In this document: piece after piece, positions 34,880 through 45,227 of the stretch
How positions within the stretch are numbered: the stretch's first letter is position 1
How the letters are laid out: each line of letters begins with the position of its first letter
Assembly: GCA_019426215.1 (NCBI GenBank)
Contig: CM033399.1
Coordinates: 35,411,022 to 35,475,021 of the forward strand
Source of the DNA: Buddleja alternifolia
Lineage: Eukaryota > Streptophyta > Magnoliopsida > Lamiales > Scrophulariaceae
DNA length: 64,000 bases
Reading direction: 5' to 3'
The notes under the pieces: model-generated
What the model saw: only the letters and a program-made list of their open reading frames with translations
What the model was told of the DNA's origin: nothing
Database searches by the model: none
Translations under genes and position numbers: made by a program

Positions 34880-35645
34880 CAATAGCGGAAAGTATTTATA
34901 ATATTTGAATAACAAATATAATTTACATAAGTTGTAAACATCGGCAAAAATGTATTGAAATGTGTGTATAAAATATTGGGTTCGATGTACAACACAATTA
35001 GAATTTTTGAATGTGATTAATGAATGCATTAGTTAATTGATATTTATAGGTAGACCGTATACCCAACGAACTATATATGAACTTAGCTTGGCCTCTAATC
35101 TTTATTTTGGGTATTATATATACTTGAAAAAAATAAACATAGATGTAAAGTTTTTTGAATTATACGTAATTAATTTTAAGTAAAAAGTGAGAAAAGAGAG
35201 AAGAAAAAATAGAGAAAAAGGAAAATCAAATAAAATGTGATTAAAACAAAAAATATATAATGAAAAATATATTTCACACTTTACTTTTCATTATATTTTT
35301 TTTACTTTTTCTTTGTTTTAGTCACATTTAGTTTTTTTTTCTATTTTTTTTCTCTTTTCTCACTTTTTAATTAATTAAGTTTACTAAAACTTTTTATTAA
35401 TTTTTATTTTTTCAAGTGTGCCTTTATGGACTAGCACATACAATACCAGCCAAGTCTATAGTCCATTATGTATACCTATAAATATCAATTAACTAATGTA
35501 TTTGAGACACATTCGTTAATCACACTTAAAAACTCTAATTATCGTGTTATACTTCGAATTCAATATTTTGTACACATATTTTAATACATTTTTGCCGAGA
35601 TTTACTACTTATGTGAATTATATTTGTTACCCAAATATTTTAATA
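34880..35645. repeat. Large imperfect palindrome
   Basis: The left arm (about 34890-35160) and right arm (about 35390-35640) are reverse complements with scattered differences: for example GGCAAAAATGTATTGAAAT against the complement of ATTTTAATACATTTTTGCC, and TTAATTGATATTTATAGGTA against TACCTATAAATATCAATTAA. The A/T-rich middle is also roughly self-complementary. The exact ends and a target duplication were not found. It is probably another foldback element. Confidence 0.75.
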
Positions 35646-35813
35646 TCTCCAAAACATTTTTTACTTTTTTTATCTATAAAACGAAACGAGACTAGATGGA
35701 ACGACGCCATTCATTCGCTCCCATTATCTTTCCGCTAACAACTATTTTCGCAGAATTGATCGATCAAACGCTTTCAAATTTGCTCTCACAATTTATATAG
35801 CACATCACAGGAG

Positions 35814-36064
35814 TAGTTGACCAACCATGTAAAATATTTGGAAGATTCCATTTTACTTACCTAATAATAAAGCATAAATTCATAATCTAGTACTTTTTTC
35901 TTAACCAAATAGTATAAACCAAAATATCTATCTTTTTTCTAGGACTGGTTGACCAACCATGTAAAATATTTGGAAGATTCCATTACTTGCATAATAAAAA
36001 GCATAAATTCATAATCTACTATTTTTTTCTTAACCAAATAGATATAAGCCAATATCTATCAACT
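35814..36064. repeat. Tandem repeat, two units of about 131 bp
   Basis: TTGACCAACCATGTAAAATA starts both units (about 35817 and 35948); both run through TAAATTCATAATCTA and CTTAACCAAATAG. Confidence 0.9.
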
Positions 36065-38641
36065 TAAGGTAGAACACTAGAACCGCACATTTATAATCCG
36101 TTGAGCCGGATCGACTCAAGCTTGATTATTTCGACCCGGAGCTCGTTTATGTGCCAAGCTTGAGTTTAACTATAATTATATACATCTATATATATATTAG
36201 TTTGAGCTTGAGCTCTAGTCGAGCAATTTTGTCAAGTTTGCATTAAACGCAGCTCGTGAACACCCTTAGTCTAAGGGTGAGTCCAGTCCGACTATTGTAT
36301 AATTAGTTCCGTAACTAATTCTCATAAAAATTACTTATGGTAAAAATTAATTCTTGTAAATTTTTTAGCTTTGTTAAAATGTGATTTTGAAATTAAATGC
36401 AAAATAGCCCAATTAAAAGAATACAAAACGAGGATTTATTGGGGCCAATTTAAAGACTCAAACTCAGCCCAACTCATAATTTATTAAATTCGATTTAATT
36501 GATGGTCCTATTTCTAATCAAAACACAAATTCTGATTTATCCATCATAAAACCAATCATGCTCTAATTTTTTAATGCCCTAGTAAGATACTTTAAAAAGT
36601 AAAAAACGACGTATAGAAGACTAACTCATTACTGTTCAATCAATGTATAGTCACTTGTCATAAGGACAATCAAGTTGGATTAAATGTCTATATCTGGTTG
36701 GATCAGTCCAAGTTATGGATTACCTAATCCTATTTATTTTTCAATTACATAATCCTAATTGAATAAGTAAATTCATAACATGAATGAAGAAGGACACATT
36801 CTATATATAATGGAGGAAAATTTGATTTCGTGGGAAAACAACAATTTTTTTTAAATTTTAACCCAACTACTTATTCATTATGTCCATTAGATTGGGTAGA
36901 GATCAATCAAAAGATACCACGAAAAATATAGTTGTCACACCCCATTGAACGTGATGAGTGCATTCGAACTCACTGAATGTAACTTGAAATTAGGCACTTG
37001 ATATCCACAATCTAAAAAGAATATATATCCAATGTTGCACTTGAATTCCAAGTCTTTTGTTTAAGCATCTGATGAGCCAAATTTCAGTCATATATGGCAA
37101 AAGATATAACATCCTTCTTATACAAGTGAACATGGGCCTTATTGTACAATTCTAGAAGTTGTGGGGTTAATCTATAAAATATAAAATGTCTAAGGGCATA
37201 TTATTAGTTTATAAAACTAATAGAGTAGATATTTTGTGGAGTGGTTGGGAATTGGACAACAAGCTTATACCTTAAGCTTGCTCCATTCTATTTTTGCTAT
37301 AAATACACACATAAGTTCATCTTGCAAGGGGGGGCTTGGCACTCCTCCCTCTCCCCTCTCTTTTCAATTGCTTAGCTATTAATTGCTTGGTTTAGTTCAG
37401 TATAATTCATTAGTTTATATTGCTCAAGCAAGCTATGCTTTAATTCTTTTCTCTGAACTACGATTGACTTGATCCTACTAAAGTAGGTACGTAGGCAACT
37501 TGATTTAGTTCAAGTGTAGTCTATAATCCCAAATAATTTGGGTCTAAGTTCGACCTCTCGGGTCGTCGATTTAGTTCGTATTTCTGACGAAATTCGAGCT
37601 TCATCAGCATCATTCAATTTTCCCTTACATCTTCAAGCGATTTGTGGGACGGGGGCTGGCTTCACAATCTCTTTGCCTTAGAACAATACGTTCTTGTCCC
37701 GACGTGGCTCGGTCCAAAACCCATTGTTGTGCGTTGAGACTCTAGTGAAGGCTCCCTTAGGCTCAAGAGGTGGCGCTCCCATATGCGTAGAACTTGGTCC
37801 CTAAGGTTTCAAGAGGTGGCTCCCGCACATCTAACACTTTGCCACATGGAGCACTTAGCTCTCGAAATTCTAACTAGTGAATAGCTCTAATTCCATTTGT
37901 CATGCATCAGGACCGTGAGCTCATTGGACATGATGAGTGACTCCGAACTCGATCACTAAACATATATAACCTAAAATTGATCACTTAAACCACATTCCAA
38001 AAAAATATACAATATTACATTTGAATTCTTAGGCCTTTATTTGTAAACTATTAAATTTCCTCTCTCTCATCAATGTAGAAAAGGCGCTTCACGGTAGTAC
38101 TCTATACCGTTTTTCTATATTGATTTTGACTTGTCATGAGACTATAGGGAGACTTGAAAAAATAAGTTTAATGCATCTTAAAAAATATTAATTGATGAAA
38201 CAATTGTTAGAGATTAATTTGAAGTACTAAGGAATATCTATTAAGTGGTTATTTAACATGGGTAAAAATATATTTTTCTCGATTTTCTAAGAAGATGATA
38301 TGATAGATAATGTTAGTGATTATATTTAACGTATATAGCCAATGATGTCTTGGCCTCGTAGAAAGATTGAGGCCCTATGATTTAGAGATAATGTGATCGA
38401 TCTCGCCAAGATGTGTAAATTGTACATTTATATATAATAGTTCACTGTTTGTTGCTTGTAGTAGAAAATTATTGATTGATGATAATTAATCTGATATTTG
38501 ATATAATATATAATTTAACAGTTTCATTTAAAAAAAAAAAACCAAAACATAATAGTGTAATAGAGCATCATGATTGCTGAAATAAATAAGGGAAACATGT
38601 ATGATCTCCCCTCCGAAATTGTCCTTATGCATAATGCAAGA
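36053..38641. repeat. Segmental duplication block A (with solo LTR inside)
   Basis: The block from CAACTTAAGGTAGAACACTA to CCTTATGCATAATGCAAGAG matches 42254-44280 along its length except for a 542-bp insertion (the solo LTR at 37070-37606 plus its duplication). It has no gene of its own. It lies about 350 bp from the UGT pseudogene, while the partner block lies about 950 bp from the intact UGT copy 3; this suggests that a UGT-bearing segment was duplicated. Confidence 0.9.
37070..37606 (+). mobile_element. Solo LTR with 5-bp target duplication
   Basis: It starts TGATGAGCC and ends CGAGCTTCATCA, with GCATC on both sides (37065-37069 and 37607-37611). The matching place in block A' (about 43288) lacks it, which confirms an insertion after the duplication. 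A TATA-like CTATAAATACACAC at about 37299 followed by a CT-rich leader looks like an LTR promoter. The internal part was presumably lost by recombination between LTRs. Confidence 0.85.
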
Positions 38642-38986
38642 GCTTAACATTACATTGATTACATGATATATTAGGCGAGTGATGATTATTTGTAGGATTG
38701 TGGCCATTCATTATTTTCCAGCCCACATTTAGGACAATCATTCAAGACTTTTCTTTCCATTTAACTAAAAAGGAAGTATAATGGCATAAAATCTTAGGTA
38801 GTTTAACACTTTAACAGATAATTTTTTTGAGCAATATGATTTGAATTTTTTTTTCTTTGAAAATAATGGAAATCGGAGCGAACATGAACAATGAAATTTG
38901 AATGTCTGCACAATTAAAATCAGATTTATTGATAACACAAATTTTGCCAAAATATAGAGAAAAAACAAAAGTAAAGGCCACCCAAC
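38642..38986. other. Short spacer between block A and the UGT pseudogene
   Basis: AT-rich, no gene seen. Confidence 0.5.
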
Positions 38987-39212
38987 TTATATCGGGGGCA
39001 AGGCCTCCAATATAGAAACAAACTCTTCAATGTTCCGATCCGAAGAACCTCCCTCGTCAACTGCCTCTCTGGTCAATGCCTTCCATTTTCTTGCATTTGT
39101 TCTTATCTCTTTCCCTCTTTCCCCTCCATAACATACTCTACACAACGAACTATCTCATCTTGCGTAACAATATTTTTCATATCGGGACAAGCCCTAATTC
39201 CCATCTTCCAGA
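38987..39212 (-). pseudogene. UGT74-type pseudogene, C-terminal fragment only
   Basis: It matches the last 75 or so codons of UGT copy 3 (45228-45455) very closely: [19 protein letters not shown], then VEYVMEG, and in another frame [11 protein letters not shown] and the tail ending LPPI. A one-base deletion in a C run near 39120 shifts the frame and makes an early stop. There is no PSPG box, exon 1 or intron. At 39213 the similarity stops abruptly. It is a truncated duplicate of copy 3, linked to block A. Confidence 0.9.
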
Positions 39213-40482
39213 CTCGATTTATTAAAATAATGAACTGTGTAATAAAATAAAATCACTCAAATTTGACTCACTAAAGCTTGTTCACTTAACAATCAAACTA
39301 ATTCAAACATGATTTTTCAAATCTCAATAAAAGAAATCAAACAAACTTGATATTATATGATTGGCTTACCCCTAGCCGTATGTGAAAAACCACATTTGGA
39401 CTGCATCACATGGCAATAATATTGAATGGTGGTTGAATGTCCTTTTCTCCAATTTAGTTTATAATATCGAAGTTTAGACTATTAAATTAGGCAGACATCG
39501 ATCACATAATTTCATTATTAAATTAACTCACATTTCATTGTAATGAATGATAAATTATCAATATATATATATATAGATATATTTATCTATATAGATATAG
39601 TAAGTAGTAACGTTTCCTTTATCCCAAAATGCCAAAAGTAGATGCTATTGGTGATCTTGATCACCAGCCCACTTGCACTTCTTTTTTAAAAAAATAATAC
39701 TAAATGATTTAATTAGTCAATATTACTCAATTTTAACCAAACATTACTAAACTATCAACATTAAGTAACAATTTAGAAATTGATCATAATGACTGTATAT
39801 TGGCAAATATGCAATAATTTTGGGAGAGAAAGAATATGAGATTAATTAGAAACACTCATAAGGTAAAGCTAGTTAGAATTTTTATTCAATGCTTACTTAA
39901 CACTTATTAGATCATGTGTCAAAGATTCGATCTGGCACAATCAGTTTAAGATTTTTGTCTTTTGGGCATAAATTTAATCAGCTATATCACTAAAAGACAA
40001 TTGTGAAAACGTGACCAGATCAATTAACGAGCGTCACCCATCAGTTTGCACGAAAGCATCCTTGGATTTCCAAATCATTAATTCTTGGTAAGTTCTGAGA
40101 CCTCAAGCCACGAAACCTCAAGTTATCTCCATTTTTCCCCATATATTTGTTCATATAGGACTTACACAAAAAGGACCCCTCTCCCCTCAATTTTTTATTT
40201 TCTCAACTTTGATATGTGAAAATTTTAAAATCTTTAGTTTTATCCCCCTCAAATATTACAAAATACCAATTGAAGAGTAGCTCATATAGTAAAAAAATTG
40301 ACTCACTTTTGAACTCTAGTGGGCTACTTTTTTCTGCCCAATTCTCAAGTTAGAATGTTGTAATTATATTTTTGCATGTAGTCATGGTTGTCCAAACCCC
40401 ATTATCAAAATTGGGTTTATTTCCTTTGAACTTTATTCTTAAGATTGGGTATTTTTCTCAATTCAAAAATCAATAAGTATTG
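39213..40482. other. AT-rich intergenic stretch
   Basis: No gene seen. A simple AT microsatellite (TATATATATAGATATAT) lies at about 39561-39600. Confidence 0.5.
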
Positions 40483-40695
40483 ACCCAAGACCTGCTGGTC
40501 TAGTAAAGTCCACCTCCCCATTTTATTTGACAGATCCTGGGTTCGAATCCAGACTACCACGAGTTGTGGCTCTCCCTTCCTTTATGGAGCTAGATAGAGT
40601 CTTCATATATAGCTTAGGATGATTACTATCAACCCGCGTTTATCGGGCTAAATATTTAAGATATCTCTCTTCGCCTTGAATTAAAAAAAAAAAAA
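40483..40695 (+). mobile_element. tRNA-derived SINE, family S (copy 2 of 5)
   Basis: Box A-like CTGGTCTAGTAAAGTC, box B-like GGGTTCGAATCC, body words CTTTATGGAGCTAGATA and TTTATCGGGCTAAATAT, and an A tail at 40683-40695. The flanks CAATARGTATTG (40471-40482, 40698-40709) are the target duplication with one mismatch. Confidence 0.9.
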
Positions 40696-40709
40696 CTCAA
40701 TAGGTATTG

Positions 40710-41508
40710 TATTTTTTGAAAGCAAATGTTTGAAATTTGATGTTGATATTTTTGCTACATATTTCATATGGATTACTCTAAACTCTAGTCAAGATTTTTA
40801 TTTGATTTTTGAATTTCTACAAATAGATTATGTGCATCTATAAAATAAGAATGTGGAATTAAAATATATTGCATAGGTGCTAATAAAACAATAAATGGAG
40901 AAATGTGTATGGTGGTGAGCAACATGGATTTTTTCTTATATAAAATGATTGGAGAATATATTATGGTGAAGAGAACAAATTGGGAGTCTAATTATCTAAA
41001 AAGAAAACCATATATAGGTAATGGGTAGGATTAAGAATCTATAATGTTTTTGAATTGCAAAATGTCTTCTTCCCTTTTTTTTTTTTTTGCCAATTAAGGT
41101 GATGCTCAATGCTCTCTCTTTCTTGACAATAAGATGATAATATTTTTTATAGTAGAGAGATAAAGTAACAATTATGCTATAAACTAAGGAATTGTATGAT
41201 CAGAATTTGCACTATGTGTAGCTCTTTTGTGGTATTTTTATTATCATCCTTTCAAGTAATTGACTAGTAATGAGTATGATAAATTCATATAAAATATGTT
41301 AACATTGCAAGAGATTAAAACATGTCTTTTTGAACTCCAAAATCGACAAAATATAATAATATCATCCTCCAAGAGACCATTTTTCGATAAACACATATTG
41401 CATACATCTAAATATAATAGTACCCCAATTGCATTTGAATAAGCTTTGACAAGTAACATTGGACGATGCTTGCCGTAGGAGTGATATGCCTAATAGTATG
41501 ATAGAATA
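40710..41508. other. AT-rich intergenic stretch
   Basis: No gene seen. A T run (about 41077-41088) is present. Confidence 0.5.
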
Positions 41509-41810
41509 TGTAATTATGAAAGATTATGATTTTATTAATACTATGTACATTTTTTGCATTTCAATTGTACTTCAATGATTATTTATCTTAAGAAAAGAAA
41601 CTGCCCAAAAATTATGTGTAAAAATAAATATTAAAATATTTATATTTTTGTTAGAACATTTATGTAATTATGACATATTATGATTTTGTTAATATTATGT
41701 GCATTTTTGCATTTCAATTGCACTTCAATGATTAATTATCTTAAGAAAAAAGATCGCAATGTAATAAATGTGCGTAAAACTAAATATAAATTATTTATAT
41801 TTTTGACAAT
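41509..41810. repeat. Diverged tandem duplication of about 155 bp
   Basis: GTAATTATGAAAGATTATGA and GTAATTATGACATATTATGA start two similar units (about 41510 and 41665) that both run through TTGCATTTCAATTG and TTATCTTAAGAAAA to a TATTTATATTTTTG segment. Confidence 0.8.
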
Positions 41811-41859
41811 TCGATCTCGCCGCCCTCCTCTGAGTGGAAATCGTGGCTCCATCCCTAGA

Positions 41860-42224
41860 CCCACATGTATATACTTACTTGTGTGGTGAAAATCAACCTT
41901 GGATTAAGGTCCCGAGACCTCTCAGATATGACCCCTTGATTCCATGCAATTGGTTCATGGATTCAGAGTAAATTAGAACCTAATTGGATCGATTATTGTA
42001 ATTGGAAGAATTGTTTTTGCAAGAAAACTTTATAATGATGATTATTGATTGCATAATATTTGTTTTGTGAGCATTGTTGATGTGACGTATATTCTTTTTT
42101 TATGAGATGTGTATGGATTGAGTGTTATGTTATAAAAGTTTTTATAAAAATAATTCGACATTGTTCTCCATACATATATTTAAGTTAAACTCATTGGTTT
42201 AAACAATGAAATATAAACAAAGTT
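41860..42224. repeat. Direct repeat B, left copy
   Basis: It runs from CCCACATGTATATACTTAC to AATATAAACAAAGTT and matches 44825-45187. Together the two copies bracket block A' and an extra segment of about 540 bp. No LTR-type ends or primer site were seen. Confidence 0.85.
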
Positions 42225-42253
42225 AAGCCGAACATTTCTGATCCGTTGAGCCG

Positions 42254-44280
42254 GATATCGATCAACTTAAGGTAGAACACTAGAACTGCACATTTATGAT
42301 CCGTTGAGCCGGATCGACTCAAGCTTGATTATTTCGACCTGGAGCTCGTTTATGTGTCAAGCTTGAGTTTAACTATATATATATATATATATATATATTA
42401 GCTTGAGCTTGAGCTCTAGTCGAGCAATTTTGTCAAGTTCGCCTTCAACTTAGCTCGTGAACACCCTTAGTCTAAGGGTGAGTCCAGTCCAACTATTGTA
42501 TAATTAGTTACTGAAAAACTAATTCTCATAAAAATTACTTATGGTAAAAATTAATTCTTGTAAATTTTTTAACTTCGTTAAAATGTGATTTTGAAGTTAA
42601 ATGCAAAATAGCCCAATTAAAAGAATACAAAACGAGGATTTATCAGGCCCAATTTAAAGACACAAATTCGGCCCAACTCATATTTTATTAAATTCGGCTC
42701 AATTGACGGTCCTATTTGTAATCAAAACACAAATTCTGATTTATCCATCATAAAACCAATCATACTCTAATTAATGCCCGAGTAAGATACTTTAAAAAGT
42801 AGAAAACGACGTATAGAAGACTAACTCATTATTGTTCAATCAATGTATATTCACTTGTCATAAGGACAATCAAGTTGGATTAAATGTCTATATCTGGTTG
42901 GATCAGTCCAAGTTATGGATTACCTAATCCTATTTATTTTTCAATTACATAATCCTAATTGAATAAGTAAATTCATAACATGAATGGAGAAGGACACATT
43001 CTATATATAATCGAGGAAAATTTGATTTAGTGGGAAAGCAGCAACAAATTTTTAATTTTAATCCAACTACTTAATAATTCATTATGTCCATTAGATTGGG
43101 TAGAGATCAATCAAAAGATACCACGAAAAATATAGTTGTCATGCCCTAGCCCGTGAACCCATTTAACGTGATGAGTGCATTCGAACTCATTGAATGTAAC
43201 CTGCAATTAGGCACTTGATATCCATAACCTAAAAAGATATATATCCAATGTTACACTTGAGTTTCAAGGCTTTTGTTTATGAATCATTAAGTTTCCCCTT
43301 ACATCTTTGAGCGATTTGTGGGACAGGGGCTGGCTTCACAATCTCTTCGCCTCAGAACAATACGTTCTTGTCCCGACGCGACTCAGTCTAAAACCCGTCG
43401 TTGTGCGTTGAGACTCTAGTGAAGCTCCCTTAAGCTCAAGTGGTGGCGCTCCCATATGCGTAGAACTTGGTCCCTTAGGTTTCAAGAGGTGGTTCCCGGC
43501 CGCACATCTAACACTTTGCCTCATGGAGCACTTAGCTCTCGAAATTCCAACTAGTGAATAGCTGCAATTCCATTTGTCATGAACCAGGACCGCGAGCTCA
43601 ATGGACATGATGAGTGACTCCGAACTCACTAAACATATATAACCTAAAATAGACATTATTACGCTTGAATTCTTATACCTTTATTTATAAACTATTAAAT
43701 TTCCTCTCTCTCGTCAATGTAGAAAAAGGGCTTCACGATAGTACTCTATACCATTTTTCTATATTGATTTTGACTCGTCATGAGACTATAGGGAGACTTG
43801 AAAAAGTAAATTTAATGCTGCATCTTAATAAAATATTAATTGATGAAACAATTGTTTGAGATTAATTTGAACTACTAAGGAATATCTATTAAGTGATTAT
43901 TTAACATGGGTAAAACTATTCTTTTCTCGATTTTCTAAGACGATGATATGATAGATAATGTTAGTGATTATATTTAACATATATAGCCAATGATGTCTTG
44001 GCCTCGTGGTAAAATTGAGGTCCTATGATTTAGAGATAATGTGATCGATCTCACCAGATGTGTAAATTGTACATTTAAATATAATGGTTCACTGTTTGTT
44101 GTTTGTAGTAGAGAATTATTGATTGATGGTAATTAATCTAATATTTGATGTAATGATTTAAAAGTCTCATCAAAAAAAAAATACATAATAGTGTAATAGA
44201 GAATCAAGATTGCTGAAATAAATAAGGGAAACATGTATGATCTCACCTCCGAAATTGCCCTTATGCATAAAGCAAGAGGA
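42254..44280. repeat. Segmental duplication block A'
   Basis: The partner of block A (36053-38641), lacking the solo LTR and otherwise similar throughout, with small indels and an AT microsatellite of different length (about 42375-42400). No gene. The 106-codon frame in it is a chance frame. Confidence 0.9.
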
Positions 44281-44824
44281 TAATTGCATAATATACCCTT
44301 ATGAAACACGAAATCTACACACATATCCCATATATTAAAAAAATAGCCTAAAATGCCCCTGTAATTTTAAAAACCCTGGACAAAATCCCCCACTCCGTTA
44401 GAACTAACGGTTGCACTCGCTGGAATCGAGACTGAGTTAGTTTTTTGTGTTATATATACTTTTTAAATTATTATTGTATCCTTCTAATTTTAATAAATAA
44501 TAAACAAATAATTTAACTTGGGTAGGATATGATGTAATTGGATAAGATTATTGGATCTGGATGACCCAAACCCCAACCCCAATCCCAACCCCTTTTGTTT
44601 CCTTTTTTGTTTTTTTCCCCTTCTCCATCAATCCCAGGCGCCACCAACCTGCCGTCGCTGAACCATCCATCCCTATTCCCATGGCCGTCGTAGACTATCG
44701 CAACACCACCTACCATCCCCCATCGCAACACCACAAAACCCATAATTCCAAAATCTCCCTCAGATCGCCGCTCAGAACAACTCGCTACACCCCCCTCCAC
44801 TAGCCCCACCGCAACACCACAACA
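44281..44824. other. Segment between A' and B', probable decayed MITE
   Basis: The left part resembles intergenic MITE text (ACCCTTATGAAACACG, CCGTTAGAACTAACGG). The right part (44568-44820) is strongly C-rich on the plus strand (CCCCAACCCCAATCCC). Neither boundary is clear. The two overlapping frames on opposite strands here follow the base bias and are not genes. Confidence 0.4.
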
Positions 44825-45187
44825 CCCACATGTATGTACTTACATGAGTGGTGAAAATCAACCTTGGATTAAGGCCTCGAGACCTCCCAAGTATGACCCC
44901 TTAATTCCATGCATTGGTTCATGGATTCGGAGTAAATTAGAACCTAATTGGATCAATTATTGTAATTGGAAGAATTGTTTTTGCAAGAAAACTTTCTAAT
45001 GATGATTATTGATTGCATAAATTTTCTCTTGTGAGCATTGTTGATGAGACATTTTTTTTTTTTTATGAGATGTGTATGGATTGAGTGTTATCTTATAAAA
45101 AGTTATTATAAAAATAATTTGATATTGTTCTCCATAAATATATCTAAGTTAAACTCATCGGTTTAAACAATTAAATATAAACAAAGT
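44825..45187. repeat. Direct repeat B, right copy
   Basis: The partner of 41860-42224; it ends about 40 bases before the stop codon of UGT copy 3, so its end may lie in that gene's 3' UTR. Confidence 0.85.
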
Positions 45188-45227
45188 TGATCTTATTTCT
45201 TAAATTGCATCGTTCCAACTAACCAAC

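Noticed and set aside
44561..44809. Two overlapping opposite-strand frames and telomere-like CCCCAACCCC text
   Set aside because: Base-composition effect; the repeat is not CCCTAAA, so it is not an interstitial telomere.
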